NCBI GenBank assembly: GCA_905250885.1 | Contig: CAJNOQ010000006.1 | Span: 60,476-124,475 of the forward strand | DNA length: 64,000 nucleotides | From: Didymodactylos carnosus | Lineage: Eukaryota > Rotifera > Eurotatoria > Philodinida > Philodinidae | Reading direction: 5' to 3' | Part shown: positions 36,831 to 50,560 of the stretch, piece after piece | Layout of the letters: the number at the start of each line of letters is the position of its first letter | How positions within the stretch are numbered: position 1 is the first letter of the stretch | Position numbers and translations under genes: made by a program | The notes under the pieces: model-generated | Told to the model about the DNA's origin: nothing | The model's database searches: none | What the model saw: the letters and a program-made list of their open reading frames with translations, nothing else

Positions 36831-39800
36831 CCTTCCACTTCGAGTCATTTGTTCTTCTACTTTCTCTACCCGTTCTTCTGATATTTTCACCCATCGTTCT
36901 CAGTTATCTCTAATCATACAGATTTGAGAAAAGATGATTCGAAAGTAGAAGCATCGTACATGACACTGAAGTTAGTTGTCGGATATTTGCTTCAGTTATC
37001 CTATAATCAGTGCCACAAAATGAGTATATTTTTCAGCAAACTCTATCGTTTCTCCTATTAGATAATTCATCGTCACGTGATATCCTTCGTAGTGAATATA
37101 GACTATAGTGCTTGACATGATGAAAGCTATAGCAGAATGTATGATAGGGTAATGAATCAGCTGATATGATAATGTGAATAATATGCTGTAGAAGGTAAAT
37201 GCAGCTGAATACTTCCATGTAGTTTGATGCATTTAGGGTCTGAAACACTATTACGGATAGAATGCATCAAAATGTTTACTGATAGAGAACTGTAGTGTTC
37301 TAACCGTATGGAAGGGATTCAAACGGTGTCTAAAGTGTTTGACTCAGTCGGCTTTTCAATCTGCTCCCAGAGTAGTTGGCATCTAGTCTTTCATTCTCTA
37401 CCCTTTTTCTTCAATGTTTTCATTCATCATTCTTCGTCATTTGGAATCGTTCAATATCGGGAGGAGGACCAACAGGTACTGCTGACACTGAATGTAGCAC
37501 ATCCGAAATTATTTTTCCGATATCACTTTTAGTTACCATGTAATCGGCCCTGAAAAAGTGATGTTTGACTGTCTGGAACTTAGAAATTTTTCAAGTATGA
37601 GATATTTAACACGTGATCTCAAGCAGAGACTTCACACGTACGGTGTTCAAAAAAAGCAATATGACCCATAAGTGTAACAGATTATTTGAATTAATTATCT
37701 GTTCTACAGTTCCTTTAATAGATCCGATTAAATTTCGGAGGATTTTGAATTTATATAGTAGTTTACTAAGCGTTAGATCCACTGTACTGCCATAGGTAGA
37801 AGCTAGCTAGTCCCATTCGCGTTTCACTCAGTTAGCTTCCAATCTTCGAAGAGCGCAGTTGGCATCCAGTTATCCTTTGCTACAAGCTTAGAGAGAAGTT
37901 AACTTTTCAGGTATATTAAAGATGACGATTTATTCTGAAATATGATTAAAAAATCTGCATTATAATACTTTATTCGCTATCAAATGTATAAAAAAATATG
38001 TATAATTCCAAAGAACTTCTTATTTCATGAATATTATTACATGTTGCTAATATCTAGTAGGCTGAATAATAATACTACCCCTAATTTCAAAATACATCTC
38101 ATATCTGCTATCTAGGCAAGTATTTTCCTGTTTTTTTGTGATAATTTATATTGGCTTTATGGTGCCATACTCTGCCTCTACTCCTGGGAGGTCAGATACA
38201 CCAGTTATTGATGTATGCAAAAGAATGTTGTTTTAGCATTCACTAAAAAATGCTCACAATAAAACATACAATAAAAACGGAAACTGCAAAAGATTTTTGA
38301 CAAATCCTACGTAGAAACCCTGAATGCAGAAAACACTTCTCATCTTCTGCTTATGGCGGTTTACGGTGTTTCCGATCAAAGAATTGGCCAACAATATCGG
38401 TACTATCATCTGCTCTTGCTGAATTTAGTGGTTGGTGCAAAAAAATATTTTTTTAATAAGTAACTTTATCAACAGCCATACTTTAATAGAAATTTAATAG
38501 AATAAACAAGCTTTTAATGTAATCTAAAAGTGTAAATTTATGCCTTGTTATTCTTTCACAGTTACCTGATGAATAAGCGTGTATGTGTGTTTTTTAGAAA
38601 ATCAAAAACTGTTTCTTTTGAACTGTAACAGTTCGTAATCTATTGTAATATAAACACGTATATTCATCAAATATGTTAAAAGCATTTACAATATGAAAAT
38701 TAAAAGAGTCTCATAAAAAAAATGACTTAACGATAAAATGTGATGTGCATTTTCTTTACAAGAGATGTGAATTAGTAGACCATAAATAAATTGCAAAACT
38801 CAATGATTGTTTATGAGTATTGACAGTTTCTGCGAAAAAATTTCGATTATTTAGCGTTTTTTTGTCACTTTAGATCCAAGAATACGTTTTTTCGATTGAC
38901 AAACGATGAATATGATTAAAAAAACGTGTCCGAGAAGATCTTCATAATGAAAAATGTTTATAAATTTCTCTCATTCATATTTATTATATGAGTTCGTCGT
39001 TGCTATTGTTCATTTATTTGGTTTTAGAAAGGAAACTATGTTAAATAACAGATGAGATATCGCTTGATTTAAGTTAATTGTGACAGTAATATTGCATCTG
39101 CTCAAATTTCATTTTCTTCTCTCTTTCGTATAAACCATGTGATATTTGATTATCTCATTCATTCACTCAGTCAATTATTTTAAATTTAATTAAGCTATTA
39201 AAGTGGAATGTCTCTCTCTCAAGGGCATAAAATAAAATATGTACACAAATGTACTTTTTTTTTTTATTATGTTTTTTTTTCAATAAAGTGCAAATGAATA
39301 AAATAAACGTGTCAATCATTATGTTAGATTGTAATAATAATAATAAATTTTGAAGATACTATCTACGTATGTGTAGCAAATCTCTTAGACTTGAAGCACA
39401 GCTATTAGTTTTTTCTCCAAAATTTTCACCACTGAGAAAGAAAACAATAACGAACAATTCTGAAAAAAAATAGCTGGATCCAGCTTGCCCTCTGCTCCAA
39501 GTTTTTATGGCGTATAGACTCTATCCAAACCTCGACATTGGCCCAGATTATTCAAGAACCGGCTCTCAATTTTTTTCTTGTCAAAGAATTAGGCCAATAA
39601 ACCTCAAGTTTTATGGGCTCCATGGGAATAAATGATGTTCGAATTGTTAAGTCTTTCGAGAAATTTAAGTGATGTAAGGGTCAAAATATATCGTTCAGTA
39701 TGATACATTTTTCTTGTAACATCTGCTGCAAAAATAAGATTGTTTTATACTGATCTAGAGTTAATATCAAACTCTGGCACTGGACAAATTTCAAAATTCT

Positions 39801-42800
39801 TCTCCGTTGTTTTTTTAGCATGATTTTACGCTGAAAGTACGAAATAGTAGATTTTGCGCTCTCTTTGATTTGCAATTTTCTCTCCAACAGCATTGAATTT
39901 CTAATCGTATAATGTGAATCTGTTCATTTATGCCTTGGCTTTCAAAAATTACAGTTTATGAGGGCATTCATAAGAAAAACACACCTTGCTAAACGACAAC
40001 GGTGCCAGTGCTGTTCTAGAGATGTAACATACATATATTATCGGATTTTCAGAGTTTCTGGAAGTATGCTAGTTAGGAGAACGGTCTACTACACAGTTAT
40101 TTACAACTGTACCAGATGCATTCTCGAAAGTCGGTAAATTAGAGTAGACATTGGTGAGTTATACAAAAACTAAACTTCCGATCAAAAAGTCGATTGGGTG
40201 ACAAAAAGTTTATGAGTGTACCTGGCGCTTAACAGTGAAGCTTCTCCTTTTTAACTTTATACAGTCATTCCGGTCATATTGGGAAAGAGTAAATTCGTTA
40301 CAAGGGTCTCTTACAGTTTTTGTTTTTCTCAAGTTCCTTGAAAGGTATAAGGAAGGATCTGAACTGTTGGTTTATTGCACTGTATCTTATAGAATACTGC
40401 CATTATAATGTATCACTAATAATCTGTTGTTCGCTCAAATTTGAGCGAAAACTACCTCGGCTTAGAATCATTGAATATATGATTGCTTCCCATTTGAAAG
40501 TAAAGTAATTAAGAGAAAAATATAGATTTTTATACAGAAACAGATTTTTTTACAACAGTATGCAAAAATAGGCAAATCTTCTTCTTTTTGAATTTGTTCT
40601 ATCCAACGATAAATGTTGAGATGAGCCGATACACGTCTGGAAATGGAAAAATGAGTTATAAAGTTCTAGTTAAGCCACAGAATGTTAAAATGCAGTTACA
40701 AATTTTGCTTTCGATGATAACCTTCGGCAGCATTATTTGTCTTTGAAAATTTAACAAATTCCAATGCTCGAAATATTCTTCTAATCCATCATTCTCCCGT
40801 GAAATTATCCCATAGTCAACGCGCTGTTAGGACACTTCAAACGTGATTTACCGACTGTTTGATCCAAAAAACAATTTAATTTCTTTTGTGCACTCTAATA
40901 ATTATGAAAACATTTAGACTTACGAACTATAATTTGCAATTTTCTCTTAAATACTTTCCTGATAAAATGAGAAAATGTTTGATAACTATTTTGCTTGTAA
41001 AATGGACATAAGTCGAATATATAGATAGGTAGGTAGTCAAACTGCTCTTTACTGTCGATAGACAAAGAATAAAATATTTTTCGATGTGGTACAGGAAGAT
41101 TTGATTTGCTTGCATTACATAGTGTTATATTTTTTTCATAACAAATTTCTTGATTATTCAGGCAAAACTAAAAACTTGATTACTGCTTTATGCACACAAA
41201 TGTCTACTACATTCTATCAATTAGTAGCTTTTTACATGCAGATGTTATTATGTACAGGTGTTACATATCATACTCAATAGTTTGTGAAGTGTTATTATGT
41301 ACAATCCTTAACAACGCGGATATTATCCTATGAATACATACTATTTACCAGAAAATATGTACAGTGCATGTATGTGTGAAATAATAAAATTTTCTAGATC
41401 TATAATCAGCTAAAACATTCTCGATGTATAGACTTATATGTTTAAAATTTGCATCACTCTGATAATACTTTTTTTTCCTAGTTCTTAACATTTGTTGACA
41501 AATCGATGTTCTCTAGAAAATATCATAAACTAATTATGAAACGTAATATGTGAGATTTCTGAAAAACTCAAATTTCGAAACTGATTCTAGGAAGATTGAA
41601 TAGAAAAATATATATCAAATTCGTAACTAGCAACAAAAAAAATTATATTTCATTAAAAAAACGAGAAGATACAGGAAAACTCTCCTCATAAATCTTATTT
41701 TTCAGGGACAAAATGAGAAAGTGACGGAAAAAAGTGTACTGTAGAAAAGAAAGAATATGACGATATTTATTCTCTCTTTTGTTTGTTACTCGTATTGCTA
41801 ATAATTGAATATATGCAAACGAAGCGAGATGAATAGAGAACAGCTAGTGTTTCAGAATCTCTATTCATCATTTACATGTATATACGGTAAATATTGTATA
41901 AACCGTAAGGATCGTATGTCAGAAAAAATGTACATTAATATACGAGTGCCTTTCATGAAAGAACAGATGTTCGTTTTATTTTTTGATTGTTCAATCTTCG
42001 ACTCTGCTATGAAGCATGTAGGAACAGATCGTATACACTTTCACTATAAAAAACCTGTAGTAACATCAGCATCGTCTAGAAATAATTGCATTATAATAAC
42101 TATATTCGAAAGAAGATTTACATATCAAAAAAACGTGGTTGAATAGTTTTCATTAAATTAAAAATGTGGCTCTTTCCGAATTGAGACCACCTTTTCAATC
42201 CAATTAATAACTGTGAATAAAAAAAGTAAGTTCAATTCGGAAGCGTCGGAAAATATACAATTTGAAAGATTATACCAAAATGTTTTTTAACTTTTAATGA
42301 TAAATCATATTTTTGTATGAATCATGATCTGGGATATCGTGAACTCTTAAATAATGTAGTGTTCACTCATTATATAGATTTGTTTAACAAGTGGATTGCG
42401 TACCATAAACAGAGATCGATCAGCAAACTACATTTTTTTTCTTTTCATTTTTGTATAAAATCAGAATCATTACAATAGCAACATCTGCCTTGTTTAGTAT
42501 TATGTGAATGAAGAACAGATCGATTGGAGAAATAAAAAGAAGGAACTGTGCTCTCTATTATTAACTGTACCATCATCTGGTAAGTATATGTGTGTATATA
42601 TACATCCAAAAAAACAAAACAAATTATTGCCGCCTGGAGCTGTGCTTTTTATATTGAAAATAACAAAATAAATGAGACTATCATCTGACACGTACTGACA
42701 ATAAAAAGACGAATGAATGAATATGGCAGGAAATAATTTGTGAACAACAAAAGAAGACTGTTATTGATAAATAGACTCTACAGATGACATGCAATCAATC

Positions 42801-44937
42801 TCTTTGCTCATCAAACAGATGGAAGATATGTGACTTTGGTATATACCATTTGACAGTTTTTTCGAACAAAAAACTTCAGATGTTGTCATTTTCAACTTGA
42901 AAATTTGTCGGGCTTTCTTTATTTTTTCGTAACACATGAGTGCAGATTTTCTTTTTCTATTATGTGTGTGCGGGTGGTGTTATAATTGCTTTCAGCACTT
43001 TTTCGTTCAGTAAAAAAAAAAAAGACACTTCAAATATTTATTGGTTCTTCTATTATTAAATAATGCTAAAAATGGAAGCATTAAAAATGCTATAGGCTAT
43101 GATGTATTTAGTGGCATCGATCAAAATATCTAGGGGTTATTGAAATATTTGTCGACAACAACCTTGTGACGTATAAATTTCGTCTTTACTATGTTTATTA
43201 TAGTTCGATGTTGTGCAGCTTTCGTTTCAACTCTACTAATTAAAATTATATTCTCGAAAATATACTGCATGAACCTTTCACTCAATTGCATATCTCATTT
43301 AGTGCAAACATATGTATTTTTTTGACTTAATCTTTGGACCTCTTTAAATGTGCTGACCGGGTTCTTTGAATACAGAAAACTTTAGATCGAATCAGAGATA
43401 TACGAGAAAGGTTGAACGAAAAGTTGAACTCAATTTGCACTTCACGTCAGCAGGCCTTCACTTTTCAGTTACTGACAGATGAATTTTGTAGTATTACTTC
43501 TATGCTGTTGAGCGTCCATGTTGTATAGATTGATTTTACAGTAAATGCTGTATTCCATTCTTTTCAACTATTGAGCTTTGTGATCTACAATTGACGTAGA
43601 CAAATACCTCAGCAGAATTCTGATTTCGCCTGGCAAAAAGTTATATTTCTTTTTCTGTTATTAACTGACTAACGTTTAGTTTTTCCTCACAGTCTGGGAG
43701 AAGTGAAAGGGAGGGAAAAAAATGATCACACGCATATGATTTTACAGTGCATAAAATGTAGTCTTTACGAATGCTCGTTTGATGGATGAAATCGTTTGAT
43801 GGGTGATCTCGAGCATCGCTGCGGTCACGATGCGTATGGCATACTGTACGTCGCATGACATGAATACATAAAAATTTTGACAACCTTTTTTTATCGTTCG
43901 CATTTTTCTTCTTAGATGGAAAGATGCAGAACGAAAGACATAAGGCCAGTGAAAAGTAGTACTGTTGAGAAGAAAAGAAAACAGATTAAGCAAACTACAT
44001 ATGCTAATGCCACATAATCTAACATTCCAAACCATCTGTTTTATGCCTTTGTTTTGTTAAAAGACTTCAAAAAGATATTTATTACATTTGACTTAAAATG
44101 AGCAAAATAAACTTTCTTTTTAGTTCATCTTTATTTGTTTAACTAAATTTATGTATATCCTTTATTATTTATTTGAAAAACTGAAAAAAATTCTTGAACA
44201 TTTCTAATGCACGTTTTCTGATCATTTCCTTCTACCATTTTTCATTTGAGGTTGGTTCAACTCGTTTTCGTGCTAGACTATCTTGACCTATGTTGATGAC
44301 ACCATAGGATTATGAGTAACTTGTCAAATTCGACCAATAGAATTTTCTTTCTTTTATTCTCATTCTTTTGGACTGCTGTTCTTCATCAGCTGTTCATATA
44401 GAACGGAGCTGTCAAACAATAATGTCAGCAATTTGATCTTTTTATACCCTTATATCTCACCTTTTTTTTTAAGATTTTGTCCACTCTCAACTAATGATCT
44501 TATTTGTGACTGACACTAATACAGCGTCATAACGACGAAAAAAAAATGAGAAAATGATGAGAATATGTAGAAAAATATATAGAGAAAAAGAAAAAAAAGT
44601 TTAGTTCACTATGCATAGAATATATGTCATGTATAAACCACACACCACATATGATTTTAGAACGACGAAACGATAGCAAGTAAGCAAGAAGTGTCATGAA
44701 TGTTGAAAGTAAAACATAGTGTACTAGAGGATTGTCATTATTTTATCAAATATTTGCATGAAATTTTTTTATGAAGTTCGTCTTAAAATTAATATTACTT
44801 CTATTGTTCAAATATGTCACCCACATACAAAGATTACAAAATGTATCCTCAGATAAGTGCCATGTCACTCAGCTATGTTAATGCCGACCCACTTACGTAG
44901 AACACAAGTTTATAGTTTACGCATAATCATAGATTGT
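36831..44937. other. Intergenic DNA, no supported gene
   Basis: About 8 kb of AT-rich sequence. I find no coding exon and no clear terminal-repeat element. A 10-bp inverted pair (TCCGAATTGA / TCAATTCGGA) sits at about 42176 and 42231. A 113-codon open frame at 41805-42146 shows no family signature and none of the Asn/Ser/Gln coding style of the real exons. Confidence 0.4.
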
Positions 44938-45045
44938 TTCTTGAATAATCATGCTTAAGAAAAAAGTATGAAAACATTCACACTTTTATGCAAACAATAG
45001 TATGAAGTATAAAACGTTGCTTCAAGAAATACCAGGGTCTTGAGT
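44938..45045 (+). repeat. Dispersed 110-bp repeat, copy 2
   Basis: Closely matches 53020-53130 in the same orientation and 21786-21905 in reverse. Shared blocks include CATGCTTAAGAAA, CATTCACACTT, TATGCAAACAATAGTATGAA and GTTGCTTCAA. Confidence 0.7.
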
Positions 45046-47551
45046 AAAAAATTTAATAACCAAAATCCTGGTTATAAAAACTTTTTACTAAAAGCGTAAA
45101 GAGAACATTTTATCCATATTTCATAAAATAACCATCTCTTTCCAGACTGTTGTACTAAAGTTTCAGTTTAATAAACGGAGAAACGGTTTGACATAATATT
45201 TCTGGAAGAACGAAGTTCTTTATTTGGAGCAGAGTTAGTAAGAACGGAAGAAAGAATAATAAATACACAATAAAATTTGACCTTATTTATGGAATTTAGT
45301 TTATTAAACCTTTATAATCATTTGAAAAAAGACAGTTATGTGCTATCTTCTTTGCTAAGTTTAATTTTTCGTTTCTGTAGCAGGTTTTTTCTCAGAAATT
45401 TTTCTTAAAGGTTAATATGATCTTCTCAATCTCTGCTCTATTTAAAAAAAATGTCTTTTTTCCCTTTATCCATTTTGTCACTGCATATACACACTATGTT
45501 ATATATCATCTGTTATTTTTTATGACGCACACAGAATATTTTTCTTGAATAAAGCGATCAACTCTTTCCTTTTCTTGAGGCCTTGTTCATACTTGTGTGT
45601 AAATTTTCTCCTATCTGTAATAATTGTGTGCGATGTCTTCGCAGAACAAAAAAGTCATTTCTTTTTCCTGCATTACTTATAGTTTCTGAAAGTTTCAGAG
45701 CTTACATCAAGCGATAGAAAATTCATATGAAGAAAAAATGTTTTTACATCTATCACGTCACATGTAGTAGGGGTATGCCTGTTATATCCGAATCGGGGTA
45801 CACTGGCATGTGTTAAATGAATGAGTGCTTTTAATTTATTTTTTGTGATAATGATAACTATCTAGTAATGTTGAGTATGGATCGAAGAAGAACTAAGCGA
45901 AAATATTCTCGCCTCATGTAGAAGATTTTTATAGAACTTGGTAAAGATGAAACAATGTCTCACGAGGATTTCTTTATTTTTGGTGAATAAAAAAATAATT
46001 AGAGGTTTTTCGTTATTATTATTCTTTATTTCTCAAATTAATAAAAAACAAGGATGTTTTGTGTTTTTGTAGTTGACTTGTGTTAAATCGTTGATTTTTA
46101 AACGCGAAGATATAAATTACTTCACAAAAAACATTGAGGAGGTATGAAACGACGTAGAAAAAATGAAGAAATCTTTAATGAGGTGAATTAAAAAAAGTTC
46201 TTTCGAAAAGTCAATCCTTGTCCATCTCGTATGACTATGTAAATGTAGCATATATATTTATAGTAGGGGACAGAGAAAAACAGAGTGTACTAAAGTTAAT
46301 TTGTCAAAAAAATTTTCTATTTAAAAGTTTATAGGGAGCACAAGGACAAAACACAAAATGAAAAATACCTAGATCATTTATTTTGATAAGGTATAAAGAC
46401 TATTTATTTAAAAATGTCAGCTATGTGTATGTAAGAGAACATACACGTCTTTCTTCTCTAATCCTTTTCATTTATGTGACACATATAATTAATTTGAAGT
46501 TCTAAACATAGTCGCTCATTGAATTTCAGATAGAAAAAAGGAAAAATTTCTGTTATGCAATTTTATGTCTTAATCACATCTATACATACACGCAATGTTG
46601 TTATTCTCGACTCTATACTTTTTTAGAGGGAAAAAAATACATCTCCAGCTGTGTTTTTCACGCATGATTCAATTACATGAATAAACGAGTGGATCATTAT
46701 GATCGAGGCTACCTATTATAAATAATTGATATGAGTATAGTCATAAATAATAGTACTGCTACTCATGCTGAGCTTGTCATTATAACAGACGTTTGTTTGT
46801 TGTTTTCCGTGACTTATCCGAGATTTACCTTCTGTTAATATCTCACTAATAATCAGTTAGACAGAATTTATTTCGAAAACTCTGTTAAAGTAAACCTTTA
46901 TAGAAAGTAGAATATGTTCGACTATTTTAACAATTTGTTTTTCTTTTATCTACCTGAAAAATTATACAGATAGAGAAGAGAGAATCACTTTTCTTGGACT
47001 ATCTTTATAGTTTTCTTTACTATATATCAACAAAACGATGTTACACCTTTATAATAAATTGTCATATATTAATGAGTGCTCAAAACGTAACATACACATA
47101 AAAAAAAAATACGTATACTTCTACTTTGAAAAAAAAAAGGTTAATTTGATAGGATGTGACTTGTTCTAGAAGTCGTTGAGTAAAGACATCAGAAATAAGT
47201 ATACATGTAATAGCGGGAATCTTTTTTATTTTTAGGTTGTGTTTGATCTAGTTTTATCATGATTTTTTTCTATTTCGTTGAGTGTATAATTAAGTCAGTA
47301 CTTAGAGATCGATAGAGAAAATCAAAATAATTTAATAATACTTTTTTTTTTTTGACAAATACATTTTCTTATTCTCTATCTCGTTGATTTGAAACGAAAA
47401 TGAGCTACATCTGTGTAATCGAAATCATTTGCTATTAGGCCAATTAAACAGCTAGAGCATGCACATATAACAATCAAATCAAAGTATTCTTCAGTTTCGC
47501 CTCATCAAATTTTTTTTTATACAGGCTAGTTTTTTTCTTGTTTGTTTTTAG
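45046..47551. other. Upstream flank of the first REDD1-like gene
   Basis: AT-rich with no exon supported. The region should contain the promoter and any 5' untranslated exon of the gene starting at 47577. Confidence 0.4.
47544..47551 (+). other. Splice acceptor just before the first REDD1-like start codon
   Basis: A long T-tract ends in GTTTTTAG 25 nt before the ATG. It implies a spliced 5' untranslated exon or a trans-spliced leader. The second gene has an equivalent site (TTGTTCTTAG, ending 54535). Confidence 0.5.
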
Positions 47552-47576
47552 ATCAAAACATATATATTCTTGAAAA

Positions 47577-48033
47577 ATGAGTCCAACTTTTGCTTCATTA
47601 ACAACAATAACATCATCGAATACGAACATTGATGCAATAACACAAAAGAAAAATCCAAATTTTAATAGAAACTCATCTTATCCAACAACCAATTCTCTCA
47701 TCAATACAAATCAAGATCATGGGTCAATGAGAAAATATTTATCAGCCAGTGCAATTAATGATCCTCATGTTTATCCATATAAATTGAAAAATTCAAATAA
47801 GTCACCATCTATTGAACAATATCATCATCGTTCTACGACATTACCATCATTAACTGATAATATTATTCAATCATCAAAAAATGTTCCATTTTTTCATCGT
47901 CTAAAACAGCGTGTGTCAAATTTATTGAAACATGTCGTCTCAAATACACAGAATCAACAGTTTTCAAGACAAAATCCAAATGAAGCAAAGATGGCTACTG
48001 TTATTGAAACAGTTAATGATGATGATGTTGACG
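47577..48033 (+). CDS. REDD1-like gene A, exon 1
   Basis: 152 complete codons plus one base. Contains FNRNSSYPTTNSLIN and FFHRLKQRVSNLLKHV, which align with FSRNASCPTHDSLIN and FIQRFKQHLLNVFKNM in gene B. Homology between the first exons is clear at protein level, but the DNA has diverged. Confidence 0.85.
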
Positions 48034-49856
48034 GTAAGGCTTATGGCGATTTTATTTACTCAAGCACGTATGTGAAATAGGCGATAAATTCCCGATAAAA
48101 TTATTTTCATTCTATTTCCGATGTAGGAGAGTCATGTAAATGCATAAAAAGGTAGATTTGTAAAGTCTATCTTTACAAATATCTTTTACGCAATATTGTG
48201 CCTTGTTTTAAGAGGGAAGAAGCGCATATTTCTATTAAGTTAATTTTAACCAAAAACCAGCTGACTGTCATTCGATAACAATATTCACTTTCATCTGTTG
48301 CGCATATTTTGATATAGTGTTGATCCTTATTTAATATACATATATACATACATATATACATATATATACATATATATGCTATATATATGCGCCATAGTGC
48401 AGCTGTAAAAATAAAATCAATAATGTAAAGATATGCCTTGCCGTTGATGCCTATAACCTTGATTTGTGTGTGCACCGCAGCAGAGGAGAAAAATGAAGTA
48501 CTTACATATCATTTTTGAAGGTTATTAATAATCATTAAATGACATGTGATTGCTATGATTATGTATATTGAAAAAAGACACCTGGCCTGATATCAATCTC
48601 AACCAATTAACTAACGCTATTTCAAGTTTCAGAGTACACTATATTCTCAAGTAAACTTTTATATTCAAACTTATTCTTCGAACAAATATTTTTTCGAGGT
48701 TTTACTACTAATAGGAAGAAGTCAAAATCGTTTAGCACAAAAGCGGCAGACCTTAGAAGAAGTTTCATATTTAACGGAATTTTCTTGAGAGTCGTGTGTG
48801 TGTACCGTGTATTTTAGGGTGATTGAAACATATATAAATGTAGAGATCAATTTTTACGTGCATATATCTATCATTAAGAAATAATTGTTTCGAACCGTTT
48901 ATATTTTGAAAGTCAATAATTATGTTAAGTAGTCCATTCATTTTCTTCTATGATGACGTGGGTATTAGCTACTCATACTTTTAGATAAGATGATTATGAC
49001 ATATTTTTACAGATAACGAAAAGAGTAGTATACATTCATGGGACTTTATTTTAAAAGTTTCGTTCACATCAAAACTGATAATTGCAATTTTTTTGTTCGT
49101 CCTAGTACAATCTCACTTTGTTTTGTTACAAACATATTTTATTATTCATCTGAGGAAATGTGGTTTTCTTTGGAATGCACAGTATGTACACCGTAAATAC
49201 ATATAGTATAACAACTAAAAGAAATTAAACAGACTGGGAACGACATTTAATGTATGTAAGGTCCCCTCATTCAATTACAGTTATGTCCTAATTAATAATA
49301 ATGTTTTCCTTCTTGATATCAATTATTTTTTTGTTCTTTCTGTTTAGGTTATCAAAATATGACATATTTTGATTATGATGACGAATTGGATATAACAGAA
49401 GAAAATGAATTAATGTTAACAAATCGTCTTTTGGATGTTTTACGTGAAAGTAAACTGAAACATTTGAATTGTGGTGATCTATTTGTGCCATGTAATCATA
49501 TCAAAAATATTTCCAAACAAATGTTAATGATGGCTGCTGAAGAGCCGTTTGGTATACACGGTGCAAAGATCAATATCAAACTGTTGAGTAAACAACGAGA
49601 CGAAGAAGAAAAACTGGTACAGACAATAAAAGTTGATGCGACGAAACAGTCCACATTTGAGATTGAAATACAGTTGCATGAAGATCAAAAGATATTCAGT
49701 TTACGACGTTTCTTATCATTGATGACTAAATCGAAGATGAAATTGATTGAACAATTAAAAAACAGGAGTCCAATTTACATTAGTCCAAATTGTAAACTAA
49801 TTAAGACACGTTATTATTGTCATGAAAAACCAAAAGTGGCCTATGTAAAAAGTTGA
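47577..49856 (+). CDS. DDIT4/REDD1-like mTORC1 inhibitor, gene A
   Basis: Two exons, 47577-48033 and 49348-49856, joined by a 1,314-bp phase-1 intron (ACG/GTAAGG ... CTGTTTAG/GTTATC), encode 321 residues. An in-frame TGA at 47571 fixes the start. Residues about 177-311 match the RTP801 C-terminal domain: LKHLNCGDLFVPC, MMAAEEPFGIHGA, FEIEIQLHEDQ, and ISPNCKLIKTRYY near the end. Family members (mammalian REDD1, fly Scylla and Charybdis) are stress-induced and restrain mTORC1 through the TSC complex in the cytosol. Exon 1 is Ser/Asn-rich, ending in a basic amphipathic segment FFHRLKQRVSNLLKHV. The second exon is almost identical to that of gene B downstream. Confidence 0.88.
48034..49347. other. 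Intron of REDD1-like gene A
   Basis: 1,314 bp. Contains a small hairpin (ATTTGTAAAG / CTTTACAAAT, about 48157-48180) and a TATATACATA-type microsatellite at about 48335-48390. It shows no visible similarity to the 5.1-kb intron of gene B except the pyrimidine tract next to the acceptor. Confidence 0.6.
49348..49856 (+). CDS. REDD1-like gene A, exon 2 (RTP801 domain)
   Basis: 509 nt, encoding the whole conserved domain. Positions 49348-49835 equal 60100-60587 of gene B except for one silent T/C difference at 49358/60110. After CCAAAA the two diverge at once (tail KVAYVKS here, KIVCVEP in gene B). Confidence 0.92.
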
Positions 49857-50239
49857 CATCGAATTTATTTTCTCCTTTCTATTAGTACAAACGATCGGTA
49901 TTCAAAGCAAGATTAAAAAAGAAAGTATTTATGCTTTTTTTCTAGGCAATACTCATTCATAGGAAAATATATGCATCTTTGTTTTATGTTTTTACTTCAT
50001 AATCTTAATTTGTCATTCGTGTACAAGAAGGGGAATACTGGTCAGATGTATGTATTTCTATTCCGTTTTTCTTTCTTCTCTGAATCTTTTGATCTGTTGC
50101 TGTTTCTTTTAAGTTATTTTATGTGTAGTTTTATCCTTCCTCATATTGGAAAGACTTTACAATCAAAAACAGCTTCAAGTGAGAATGATGTTCTGCTATG
50201 TTAGAAAATCACCATTCTTCTCCTTGTTAGAGTTATTAA

Positions 50240-50560
50240 CCCGTTTGTGTCTAATGATCGTTTAAATACTTATTACTTTGGAATCACTCAGTAATATCCT
50301 CTATAAATGATTTTGACCCGATACTATGTAAAGCGTAGCCCTATCCTGTTCTATGACTATAATCTCTCTTTTAGAAAAATTACTAAAGAAATATAGTAAT
50401 TTGTTTTAGTGAATATTTTATTTTCATATAAAAAAATAAAGGTGCACTTACAGTCTAGAGTCCACAAAATTCGATATCCTTAGCCCCCCCCCCTCAAGGT
50501 ATTTTATGGAATCTACAATGAAAGTTCTTTAACTCTCAGAGATATTTGGGCACAAACGGG
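50240..50560. mobile_element. piggyBac-like MITE with TTAA duplication
   Basis: The 321-bp element begins CCCGTTTGTG and ends CACAAACGGG, an exact 10-bp inverted repeat, and is flanked by TTAA at 50236-50239 and 50561-50564. TTAA target duplication with CCC-starting ends is the piggyBac signature. A run of nine to ten C lies near 50486. No coding capacity. Confidence 0.75.

Noticed and set aside
41805-42146. 113-codon plus-strand frame
   Set aside because: No recognisable motif, composition like the surrounding non-coding DNA, and no convincing splice context.
43641-44035. Overlapping minus-strand frames in intergenic DNA
   Set aside because: Two overlapping frames without homology or coding style; likely chance.
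49288-49491. Minus-strand frame repeated at 60007-60243
   Set aside because: Its duplication only reflects the duplicated REDD1-like exon on the other strand.
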